This document shows, piece by piece, positions 34,008-44,185 of a DNA stretch of 64,000 nt. How positions within the stretch are numbered: position 1 is the first letter of the stretch; the number at the start of each line of letters is the position of its first letter. Made by a program: the position numbers and the translations under genes. The notes under the pieces are model-generated. The model did not search any database and was not told the origin of the DNA. It saw only the letters and a program-made list of their open reading frames with translations. Source of the DNA: Buddleja alternifolia (taxonomy: Eukaryota; Streptophyta; Magnoliopsida; Lamiales; Scrophulariaceae); NCBI GenBank assembly GCA_019426215.1, contig CM033394.1:45072423-45136422 (forward strand). Reading direction: 5' to 3'.

Positions 34008-35606
34008 ATGGAACGAGGTACAATTTCTAATAATGGACTTAGTTTCCTTTGTGAGGATATAATTTTTCATGTTATGGAAAGGTTATCAAGGGATGCATGC
34101 ATTGTGGAGGCAGCCCGATTGGGTCTTTTATCAAAATATTTTCAACATTGTTGGTATTCCATCCCTACTCTTTTATTCGATATTAACTGTTTTCAACAAA
34201 GGGGTTATCATGGTTTAGATTTTATTCATTTTGTTAATCGTACTATACTTGAACATAATGAAAGTGTGGTTGAAACCTTGAGTTTTGAGTTACCAATGGG
34301 GGCCGAGGCATTGCATTGGATAAGGCAAGAGTGGGTGGCGTTTGGAATAGATCATTTTGTGCGTATACTGAAATTAGTCGGCCGGTTGTCCACTTCACTC
34401 CCTAACGGCCTGTTTTTGTCACAAACTCTTGTTCAGTTAAAATTATATCTACCGAACTATATTGTTAGGTGGGAAGATAGATATAATTTACGAAATTTAA
34501 AAAGACTCGTATTGAAGCACATCGTGCTGTATGATAACACATTTTCTTCCCGCCTTGGAAAATGGTGTCCCGAGTTGAATGATTTGCAGTTATTTAACTG
34601 TGATTTTAGAGGACTAACAGAATTTGAGGCATATTTGCCTTCTGTAAAAATATTCAAGATGACATTCAATCGGGCCCAAGGAAATGTGAATATAAAAGTA
34701 CACTTCCCCAATGCAGATGTCCTTATTATTTTATTGAAACAAGACGAACAGGGTTCGGGGCATTTAAAAGCATTGGGGTCGTTACCTCGTTCTTTACAGT
34801 GGATAGTACACCGTCATCGAAACTACATCGGATCAACTTGCTCGACGTACCGACTACTTCGAGAGGTTGTAAAAATGACGAAAGAATTGCTGTCCAGCGA
34901 ACGAGCATGTGTCCCGATTGATTTTGTTAGGGTATATCTATCTATCATTGTTTGAATAAGTGCAAATGCTTTTAAGAAGTTGTTTTGATTTTATTTTTTT
35001 TTGAATTGTTTGTTTAGAGGTTGGCGCATGTGGAGTCTCTACATCACATTATGGCGAGGTACTTTTTTGTTAATATGCACCGCCTAGAGATCAGGTGTTC
35101 GAAGCTACTTGATAATCTTGCTGTCACATTGGTGCTCATCAGTAGATGTACAAACTTGAATGAGCTTAAAGTCGATTTGGTGGTAATATTTTAAGTTTGT
35201 CGCTTATTAGTTATTACATGGTTTATTAAGCACGTTCTTTGTTTGGGTTTCTAAAATAAAATTGTAATTGACTTAACATGTGTAGGGTGCACCATGGAAA
35301 AACGCGGGCATTAGTGTATCCAACTACGTAAAAGACTGGAAGTTGCACGCAATGGGATTGGAGGCATTGAATGAGGTCACGATCTTCAACTTCTCGGGTT
35401 CTGATTGTGAGCTAAGCTACATTCTGTACGTGTTGTCGCAAGCAACTGAGTTGGGTACACTAAATATCTATTGTGTTAATCAATTTTTTGATGATCCAAT
35501 TGGTGTGTATAAGAGGGCATCAATTAGAGCGTATGAAGCTATCGCGTCAAACAATGTGCAAATTCGTTTTATAAAAGGGGCTTACCCTAGAATAAGAGGA
35601 GAATGA
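34008..35606 (+). CDS. F-box/FBD-type protein, copy 2 (inside the CACTA element)
   Basis: Exons 34008-34931, 35018-35182 and 35286-35606 encode a 469-residue protein. Exons 1 and 2 appear identical to copy 1. Exon 3 differs by one base that changes Thr to Ile in the segment YEA(T/I)ASNN. Intron 2 has one extra T. Upstream sequence, including the 19-bp hairpin, is also duplicated, so both copies should share regulation. The domain layout is as in copy 1: F-box about 11-60, leucine-rich middle, FBD-like C-terminus. Near identity means a very recent duplication, or an assembly artefact that needs excluding. Confidence 0.85.
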
Positions 35607-36032
35607 AAATTGCACCGAGTCCGAGTGTTTGATGGTGTACACCAGGTGTTTGATTTAGTGACACAATTATGTATATATCTTGAAAGTATTTCAATTTCTC
35701 AAAAAAAATGAAGGGCAATGTATATATGAAGAGGGCTTTGAAATTTTTGATTTATTGACACAATGTTGTATTTTTTATGAGAATTTACATGTGGATGAAG
35801 AGAAGAAAATAGTTAACAGATCAAGGGAAGTAATGAAAACGTTGTCGAGAAAAACGATTTCGCAGTATTTTTACATGCCAATAATACAATTTGTCTCACT
35901 TTCATCTTATATTTGAGACGGAAATAAAAATGATATTAAAGATGAGAATAAAATTAAATAATAAAAACAAAACAAAATGATATATGTATATGTGTAACAC
36001 AAAACAAAAAAAGAATAAAGTAAAAAAAAAAA

Positions 36033-36104
36033 CATGCCTACCATGAATTGAACTCTAGACCTCTCAAAAATTAAAGCAAGGTGGATTCCATTACACCAAG
36101 TTAA
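36033..36104 (-). mobile_element. tRNA-like sequence (SINE-type), unit 2
   Basis: Duplicate of 31560-31630. It and the next tRNA-like sequence (36196-36265) share 3' flanks (GTTGAAACAT(T/C)ATTTATAT), so the pair is itself an older ~160-bp tandem repeat. Confidence 0.55.
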
Positions 36105-36195
36105 CTTTATTGTCAAATGTGTTGAAACATTATTTATATTATATATATTCGATTGTATTTGAAATGAAAATAAATATTAAAGTAAAAAAATAAAA

Positions 36196-36265
36196 TGCTG
36201 ACAGCAAGACTCGAACTGTCGACCTTTCCTTTACTCACACGAGCTGCCCACCATTGCACTATGTC
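36196..36265 (-). mobile_element. Complete tRNA-like sequence at the right boundary of unit 2
   Basis: The minus strand reads ACATAGTGCAATGGTGGGCA (A-box-like) and AGGTCGACAGTTCGAGTC (good B box). The copy in unit 1 stops at 31769 because the duplication joint falls inside it. Confidence 0.6.
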
Positions 36266-36462
36266 AATTTTATAGTCAATATGTTGAAACATCATTTATA
36301 TTATATATTGGGAAAGAAAAACAACTGAACCCATTATATGGGAAAAGACTTGAAAAAAATTGAACCCATTTCCATTCTTCATTTCTTCTTCTGCGAGAGA
36401 CTCCAACGGAAGAAAGAAAGCAAGATCCACTCCAACTCTCAAACTCTCCCAAGATTCTTCAT

Positions 36463-36993
36463 TGGTATGATACTTCTGATAAAGGAATGAGAGTGCATAG
36501 ACCAGGTCTTGTGGAAATTAACCATAAATTGAAATTGACGACAAATGATCCTTTTATCTTGGCTTCTCAAGCTCGACAAGTATGCTACACTTCATATCCG
36601 AGCGTGAAAAGAGAGAGACGTGATTGGTGGGCAGTATGTAAAGTAAAGAGTATTGGAAAATTTGATATCCCAACAGCTGAAGGACAAGATGCTAGCACTC
36701 TACCAAGTTTTGACACTGCTTTTCAAGATGGGGACACATCTGCTCCACCTTCAATTCATGTGGAAAATGGTGAGATTAACATTGTAAGTGATGCTATGAC
36801 AGAAGAATTGGAGTTAGATGAGGTGGAGGGACTTCAACATATCATGAGGACCAATCAAGTCAATAAGGAGGATGCAGAGCATGAAGAAGAACAAGAATTT
36901 GAATATGCAGAGTCAGAAGAAGAAGAGCAGGATGAAAACGAAGATGAATATGATTCTGAAGATAGTGACAATGATATAGAGGATGATGATTGA
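36463..36993 (+). pseudogene. C-terminal fragment of a CACTA TnpD-type transposase
   Basis: The frame WYDTSDKGMRVHRPGLVEIN, then FILASQARQVCYTSYPSVK and RDWWAVCKVK, matches the C-terminal domain (DUF4216-like) that ends plant TNP2/TnpD transposases. It finishes with an acidic tail rich in Glu/Asp and TGA at 36991-36993. The catalytic DDE part and everything before WYD are missing. Sequence upstream of about 36440 is unrelated, so the gene is 5'-truncated and cannot supply transposase. It precedes TnpA in the same orientation, the usual CACTA gene order. Confidence 0.8.
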
Positions 36994-37216
36994 TTGTTTA
37001 TTTGTAGTACATAAGTTTAATATTTTTATTTCCTGTAATCTGAAGACATTGTTTAGACATGCTCATTTCGTAGTTTATCTAGTTAATTTGGCGATTTACA
37101 TATTATATATGTGTGTGTGTGTGTGTTTATTTGATTGCATTCTAATATTTTTTATTTGTAAGAATTCTTCTTGTATCATATTATGTATTTAATTTGATGT
37201 AATTTTTTTTAATAGG

Positions 37217-39479
37217 ATGACAAACATAGGGCGAGGAGCGCAACAAGGCCGAGGACCGCAACATGGACGAGGGCGCGTTCAGGATGTAGCGCGAGTGCGA
37301 GATACTTTGACAGATACAGGTGAGCCTTCAGAATTAGTGACTAATCTCATCGATGGAGAGCTTAGACATGAGACACAGGTATAATTTTATTTAATTTTAT
37401 GTGCATAATTGTGGATATGATATTTACATTTTTAATATTATCTTACATTATTATTTCATTATTATGTAGGTTGACGAGACATCGTTGGAGGCATATTATG
37501 ATCTCACAGATTTTGCTACGGGTGAAGATGCTTCTTCACATATTCGGCGAAGGGGACCCAACCACGGGACACAAGTACCAGCAAATTCAGACAGTCAGAC
37601 TAAAATAAATGTGATCGACTCTAAGTAATTTCAAATCCTTTGCTTTCATTATATTACTATTAGATGTATTTATAAAAGTAAATGTTAGAATTTCTTATCT
37701 ATTATTTTTAATTTACTTTGTCAATTAGATTTATTGAAGGGTTCGTCACTCGAAATATCACAAATGACCTAAAGAGCATTTATACAGAACCATACCCGAG
37801 CTGGCAAAAGATTCCATCGGCAACTCAAGAGTTGTTGTGGGATAATTTTAAGGTACTTTATTTTCATTAATTGTTAATATGACTATATTACATTAACTAA
37901 ATTATGACTTTTAAGTGGTTTTATTCTAAATAACGATATACATAAATGAATTGATTGGATGAATACTATAAAGATTTATTTGAAATATCCAAAGTTTATA
38001 TTTAGTTTTTTATATGATGACTAATTGTTGAAATATTTCAGATGAGGTATAGGTGGGATAACTTGTCAGATGTAGGTATGCGAAAGGTGTGGAATGAAAC
38101 TGTAGTTGCTCGATTCAAAGATTTGCTTTACAAAGCGAAGAAAAAAGCAAAGGATGATGCGAAGAAGGAGTTAGGCAGAGAACCGAGTACATTAGAATTG
38201 ATTGGTAGAGGCCCAAAATGGATGGACAAATCAGTATGGAATGAATTGGTGCAAAACCATTGGGCTACTGAGGATTATGAAGAAAAATGTGAAAAGGCAA
38301 GGCAGAATCGAATGAATGAGAATGCAGGGAAGCATACTTGTGGTTCTATCCCTCGTGAAGCGCATCGACAAAAAATGGTATGTTGAGTTTAGAAAATTTT
38401 CATCTATATAGTGCAATACTTTTGAACATTGATTTGTGCTTTTGTCATAATTTTAGGAAAACGAATTGAAGCGCCCTGTGGATGATTTCGAGCTATTTGA
38501 GCATACCCACAAAAGAAAAAGTACCGGGGATTTTGTCGACGTAAAATCAAAAAAAATCAGTGTGAGTATCTTTTAATCAACTTTCTTTTTGACATTGTTT
38601 GAGCATAGGAAAATGTAGGTGATATCATTTCTTTGAGATAAGGTTCCAAGTTCAGTAAATGGAAATTCACTGAGATTTCATCTTTGTGAGATGTTCAATA
38701 GTATACCGAGTATACATAACATTTCATGATATTCCTTGTTATGTGATTCATATCATGTGCAAAAGGTACATTTTTTTGGTGATTACTTATTATAATGAAA
38801 AGGGTTTTTTTTAACTTTAATATATATTCACAAAATGAGCACAACTTTGTTGTCTAAATTGTTAAAAAATAACATAAACAATGAAATTTTTTCAATGAAG
38901 TATTTGCCAAAAAATGTGACTTTAGTATATGTATCTTGATATTAGATTACCTTTTATTTGATGTTGATTCTCTGTATGTGTATTGAAATATGTTGATTTG
39001 TTCGGTGATTTTATTACTTTTGTGACGTGTTTGTGCAGGAAGAATACAAGGCAAAACGAAATTGCACTGATTCCTCTCCACTTGAGTTTGATCTTCCATT
39101 ATGGTCTGATTTGATTGGAGGCTCGTCTAAGGGTCGTATGTATGGAGTTGCGCGTAGCCACACGTCTAGTGGTTACAACCAGAGCACAGTAAACTCGAGA
39201 GTTAGGGGAGAGTCTCATGATGAGTTAACAAAAGTAGTAGATGATGTGCGAGCTACTGCTATGAAAATAGAGGAAGACGCTCGCAAGAGAGAGGAAGAGA
39301 GAGAGAAAAGGTTGGAACAGGTACTTGAGCAAGTTCAAAAGAGAGAAGAAGAGGCGCAGAAAAAGTCAGAAGCAGCAGATAAAAAGATGCAGGAAGTTGA
39401 GGAGATGTTACAAAAAATGCTTCAACAAGTGGGATTGCCAAACCACAAGTATGCGAGTGGATCCGGACATGGGAAATAA
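37217..39479 (+). CDS. CACTA TnpA-type protein (Transposase_24 / Ptta-En-Spm family)
   Basis: Six exons with GT-AG junctions and matching phases: 37217-37378, 37470-37624, 37729-37852, 38042-38377, 38457-38561, 39039-39479. Together they give 440 codons and no internal stop. Starts MTNIGRGAQQGRG (Gly/Arg-rich). The core DLKSIYTEPYPSWQKIPSAT, RYRWDNLSD, AKKELGREPSTLELIGRGPK, then NRMNENAGKH is the plant Transposase_24 signature. The C-terminal ~100 residues are a Glu/Lys/Arg-rich coiled coil. Proteins of this type bind the subterminal repeats and help TnpD. Since the local TnpD is a fragment, this gene could act only in trans or as a repeat-binding factor. Confidence 0.88.
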
Positions 39480-39809
39480 ATTGGTTTTGGTGAAAAACAT
39501 TAGATCGTATTTTAATTTATTGCTTGGATGATTTAGTGACTCATTTTATTATCTGTCATTTTTGTTGGATGTTAGAGTGGATGAATTGAGATAATTGTTA
39601 GTTAGATGATGTTTTTTAGAATTATGTTGTGTTACGATGATATTATGTTAGATATAAATTGTGGTGTTAATGAGTTGTTTGTATTTTATGGAAGGGATTA
39701 TGATGTTGCGGTAATTACTTCTTGTTGATTTTGTAGGATCATTTGTAATTAACAGGTTTGACATGAATTTAGCGAATAAAGTGCACCATTTATAATTGAG
39801 ACGTGCTAA

Positions 39810-40255
39810 TTTTAGAGACCGATTTAGAGACCGAATCAAAGATGAATATTTAGAGACCGAACAAAGATGAATATTTAGAGACCGATTTAGAGACCGAATC
39901 AAAGATGAATATTTAGAGACCGATTTAGAAACCGAATCAAAGATGAATATTTAGAGACCGATTTAGAGACCGATTTTGTGTCGGTTAGCTACGAAATTTG
40001 GAGACCGATTGTATTTGAAAAAGTTGTGCAAATAGCGACTGATTTAGAGACCGAAAATTTCGGTCTCTAAATTTAGAGACCGATTTTTTTCGGTCTCTAA
40101 TTAGCGTCGAGCCGTTTAGTGTCGGAATTTAGCGATCGAAATTTCGGTCGCTAATATTTTTTAGAGACCGAATTTGGGCTTTCAGAGACCGATTTTTCGG
40201 TCTCTGATACCCTGTTTTCAGAGACCGATTTTTCGGTCTCTGATACCCTGTTTTC
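39810..40255. repeat. CACTA 3' subterminal array and truncated terminus
   Basis: Tandem ~38-bp units built on TTAGAGACCGATTTAGAGAC and CAAAGATGAATATT (39813-39985) are followed by mixed-orientation GAGACCGA motifs and a perfect 37-bp direct repeat ending GATACCCTGTTTTC (last copies end at 40219 and 40255). The sequence stops eight bases short of a complete CACTA terminus. Confidence 0.85.
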
Positions 40256-40260
40256 GGTAC

Positions 40261-40625
40261 GAACCATTAATTCTTTTTAATAATGCATATTGATATATAT
40301 TATAAAGATGACCAAATGAGAGTTGAGTTAAGAGTTTAAGATTAGAATAATCTTTTGACTTTAATAGCTGCTATATATATATATATATATATATATGCTT
40401 GTCCCAATTACGCGCAGAGGACAACAGTATTTGTATATTTTTTTCTCAATGAGGCAAAATTACAAATTCAGTCTCTAGGACTGATTGGGAATTAATTTCA
40501 CGTATTATGTAGGTGATTTTAGAAATAGCTCCAATATTTTTCATAAGTTACAATGTTGATTTTTTTTGTTTTAAGTAGCACTAGTCTCACGCTTTATTTT
40601 TCATTAAAAATGAACGAGAAACTGA
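40261..40625. repeat. Segment duplicated at 58458-58812
   Basis: From GAACCATTAATTC to the GAAAC region this matches 58458-58812 closely, including AAGATGACCA(A/C)ATGAGAGTTGA, the (TA)n run at 40371-40396 and GGACAACAGTATTTGTATAT. It abuts the truncated CACTA end on the left and copia debris on the right. Confidence 0.85.
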
Positions 40626-40639
40626 AGAAGGAGTAAGAC

Positions 40640-40890
40640 AATTTGTGGGAAAGTGATTATCATTTCTTAACCGTGAGATTACACAAGAGGTATATATATA
40701 CTTAAACCCTAAACACAAAATAAGGAAAGACTCCTAAACAAATACAAATTACCATATTTTACAAACTACCATATGTACATTACTCCCCTCAAGTTGGCGC
40801 ATGAACATCAAGAATGCCCAACTTACCAAATAAGAATGAGAATTGAGGTCGGCCAAGAGCTTTGGTGAACAAGTCGGCAGGCTGAATGTG
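40640..40890 (-). mobile_element. Ty1/copia remnant: RNase H tail, PPT and LTR start
   Basis: On the minus strand, QPADLFTKALG (about 40885-40850) is the hallmark C-terminus of copia RNase H, ending with TGA at 40791-40789. It is followed by the purine-rich ACTTGAGGGGAG (PPT) and the presumed LTR start from about 40780 downward. Nothing else of the element is present. Confidence 0.75.
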
Positions 40891-41489
40891 TTATCGATGT
40901 TCCTTATTCCTTTTCTCTTTGTATCGTCCTTTTACTTTGTCTCATGGATGGAATGCAAAAAGTTGACGTCACTAATAATTTCCTCGAACTTTCTTAGTCT
41001 TTGCAATCAAATATGCTGCCAAATAATTTATTGCTCTACAGTTGTTTTTTACTTCTCTCTTATTGCAAATATAAGTCATTTTCCGCTTCTACCTCGCAAG
41101 ATGATGCTTACTTGGGCCATTTATTTTTATGTTGTTAGAGTTAAAATTTTGAAAATTTCTCCAGAAATATATACTATGAAAATTCGTGTAAAAATAATGT
41201 GATGTGTGTTATATTTATTTATATTTTTAAAAATCATTGAAATTTGTAAAATGTGTCAAATAAAAAATTATTGATTGATATATGACAGGTTAAATATAAA
41301 TTAAAAATTATAAAGAGAAAGAGAAAAAAGAAAGAGAAAGAGAAAAATATTAGTTGCAGTGTGTGATGTAATTATTTAATGTGTTAATTAGGTTTCATAA
41401 GTTGTGGGCTGTGTTAAGGTTTTTGGTGTAAGACATGATATGATCAGTTTTTGGTCTAAGATATGATCAGTTTTAAGTGTAAGACATAA

Positions 41490-41790
41490 TCAGTTGTGAG
41501 CTTGTGGATCGATATGCAATTGTGTTTTAAGTAGATGCCTTGTACGCTGCTTAACCGGATATTTATCATACTGGTATCATGTTGTGGTTTTTCAATCCAA
41601 AATTGTTATAATATGCTGAAATCTCAGTTTCTAATATATAAAACATGGAATTATATTGATTTCAATGGTTTTGTAGTATTCTATTTTACCTAAGTATATG
41701 TGAATTGATTGTGGATCGATATGCAATTGTACTAACACTGCTTAATCGGATATTTATCATACCAGTTTCATATCGTGGTTTTTCAATCCA
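41490..41790 (+). repeat. ~200-bp repeat, two worn units upstream of the Ulp1-type gene
   Basis: Two diverged units carry GTGGATCGATATGCAATTGT, CTGCTTAA(C/T)CGGATATTTATC and TTTTTCAATCCAAAATT. They belong to the family found tandemly at 45000-45910 and, inverted, at 50985-52160. Confidence 0.7.
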
Positions 41791-41868
41791 AAATTATTCT
41801 AATTGCCTCAAACTGTATAATTTTATGTTCTATTACTTATAAGTAATCTAATTTACTTTTATTTTCAG

Positions 41869-44043
41869 GTTAATGATGCAAACGACATCCCTCGGCCCAC
41901 TTTTACACTGACCCCGAAAGACTTTAACAAGAAGTGTAAAATATCATGCCACTACAAATTGGCCACATATATCAAATTTATTGAAGATTGTTTGGGTGAC
42001 CATCCAGATGGCATCATGTGGTTTAAGAATTCTCAGTTTGGCTCATTATTCGACATGGATTCTTCACTGGAAATGGTTTTAACTCCTCTCTGCATGCTTC
42101 TAACCCGAATAGTGGAATCTCTCGACAAATTCGAAATCTGGTTTGTTCTAAATGACATACCTATTCGTTACTCTTTGATGGAGCATGCGATTATGAGTGG
42201 GTTGAATTGCTCCCCGTATCCAACTGGAAAAAAAAGAGTGTGGATGATGTTGATAGTTTTAGTCATAAATATCTTAGCCCTAAAGCCTTAGTAAAAGTTC
42301 TTAAGGAACAGCTTATGCGGTGTGCAATCCGTACTCAACCAGTGCCTAAGAAAAAGAAGCGTAAGATTAGTTCCAGTGACCAAGCTATTGAGATCCTTCC
42401 ATTAGACAAGTTGAAGTTTGCTCTATTATACTTGTTGGTTTCTGTTTTGTTTATCCCTGCAAGTGATAATTCGCCAATAGACGAGAGTCTTCTTGCAATT
42501 GTTGATGACCTTGAGTTTGCTAAAACATATCCATGGGGTAGGTTTTCTTATTCTGTTATGATAAAGCACTTGAAAACTTTAAAACTGAAGAAGAAATTGG
42601 CTTCGGCAAATCCTTAGTGCAACTTTCATTGTTTCATTCTCCCACTTATGGTAAAATTAGTTTTTGTCTTTCATTGTTAATTGCTGACTTACTTTTATCT
42701 GTAAATATTTTTTTTTTGTTCCTGCCAGTTTTTTCCTTTTGAGTGTATTCCCGCATTGTCACCAATTATTGGACGTTTGAGGGAGAATGCCACCCGACAG
42801 TTGCCGAGAATGTGCAAGTGGACTACCAAACTTTTTTAGAAGAGACAATACCCCACTTTGTCTCAGGTTCTTATGATAGTTGGGAACAGTAAGGTTAGTT
42901 TTTTTTCTTAACAGTAGGCTCAATAACCCCTTACTCCATGTACATTCAAAATTCAAATGATTCATAGTTTTTTCCATTTTCACAAAGCACATTACTGTCC
43001 ATAGTCAGTAATCTTCTATGTAAAACTAACTAAGCAGTAAAAGATTTTATTTCAATGTTATTTATAGTACTTTCAATTGTTTTGTAGTGTTTTATTTCAA
43101 TGATTTTATTTATTTTGTTATTTTGTTTGCTAGGATATTAAAAGCATATTTCAGCCCACGCCGGCGGAACAAGCAACAGACCACATTCAAAGTTTTGCTC
43201 CTTATGATGTAACCAACATCACTAACACCACTACCAAATTGTGGACAGAAATACTGGAGAAAGGAGGTAGAGTCCTATTTGATTATATTTTTCGTATAGA
43301 TGTGGAATCTCTACATGCCGTTATTCCAGTGACTAAACTTTCAGCCAACATTCATGATGGTAGAAGACCTGAAACTGAAAGTTTTCAATGTGGTACATCC
43401 AGACCTCCACAGTCCTCTGAACCAGTTGTTTCATCAAATCTCATTAACACCAATGATCTAGTTGTTAAAATGTTTGGTGAGTTGATGGTAAAGGTTGATA
43501 TGTTAATGGAAAACAATGTTGCCCTGAAATTTGAGTTGTCTGCTGTGAAATCTGAGTTGTCAACTTCCAAGTCCCAGTTAACTTGTGAGTTAGGTTCTGT
43601 GAAATTTGAGTTGTCTGATGTAAAATCTGAGTTGACAACTTCAAAATCCCAGTTAACTTGTGAGTTAGGTTCTGTGAAATCGGAGTTATCTTCTGTCAAA
43701 TCTGAGTTATCTGCACTGAGTTTGAGTTATCATTATTGAGTGGAAGGGCAAAAAGTGTTGGTGAGGATCAAGTTGTTGGTGGTGAGGATCAAGCTATTGG
43801 TGGTGAGGATCATGCTGTTGAAAAGAATGATTTAACTATTCTTCCTTATGAAGATTCTGTTGCAGGTGGTGATTTGAAGATAGATGTAGGTGATGGTGGA
43901 TGAGATGTAAGTGGTGATTCAAAGGTAGAGGATGCAGTTGTGGAACAAAATTTGAAGAGGATGCCTATGTTATCCAACTATCAAAGATCTCCATTTACCA
44001 ATCCTGATGGAAAGAAGAAAAAGAAGGTGGTGCGTAAAACTTA
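41869..44043 (+). pseudogene. N-terminal part of a DUF1985/Ulp1 transposon gene, frameshifted
   Basis: After an acceptor at 41868, PTFTLTPKDFNKKCKIS, then LGDHPDGIMWFKNSQFGSLF and FEIWFVLNDIPIRYSLMEHA matches DUF1985. This domain commonly precedes Ulp1 proteases in plant Mutator-like elements. At the A8 run near 42228 the frame shifts by one, and the domain continues as SVDDVDSFSHKYLSPKAL to DDLEFAKTYPWGRFSYSV in another frame. A later exon (about 43136-43740) encodes a coiled-coil-like repeat of KSELS and SKSQLTCELGSVK units, followed by another shift. Several breaks make a full-length product unlikely. Confidence 0.75.
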
Positions 44044-44185
44044 ATATGGCATAATGTCTTTTTTATTTGATGAAAATCCTAATGTCTCCATGTCATGTAT
44101 ATGTGTAAATAATGTTGAAGTTGTTTGCTTTGTACCCCAGGGGAAGCCGCTGTGAAAAACTGTTGCACAATCTACATACAATCCC

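Larger units (their letters stand above)
31770..36242. repeat. Tandem segmental duplication, unit 2
   Basis: Second copy of the block. The internal junction joins TTTACTCACACGA (end of unit 1, inside a tRNA-like sequence) to (A)CTGGACAGATGG. At the end of unit 2 the tRNA-like sequence continues uninterrupted (CACGAGCTGCCCACC), which shows that this is the ancestral right boundary. CTCAC precedes both junction partners and may have been the microhomology. Confidence 0.95.
27325..40255 (+). mobile_element. CACTA (En/Spm-like) element with duplicated 5' end and truncated 3' end
   Basis: The 5' terminus CACTACAAGAAAAC occurs at 27325 and, through the tandem duplication, again at 32087. The 3' end at 40255 reads TGATACCCTGTTTTC, the complement of the 5' subterminal sequence GAAAAC(A/-)GG(G/-)ATCA, but lacks the last eight bases (expected TTGTAGTG). 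Both ends carry arrays of TTAGAGACCGA / TCGGTCTCTAA. Inside are two F-box/FBD genes, a TnpD fragment and a TnpA gene. With a broken terminus and no full TnpD it should be immobile. The pre-duplication element would have been about 8.2 kb. Confidence 0.85.

Noticed and set aside
43385..43699. Minus-strand 104-codon repetitive frame (NSDFT repeats)
   Set aside because: Antisense reflection of the KSELS/SKSQL repeats of the plus-strand Ulp1-gene exon.
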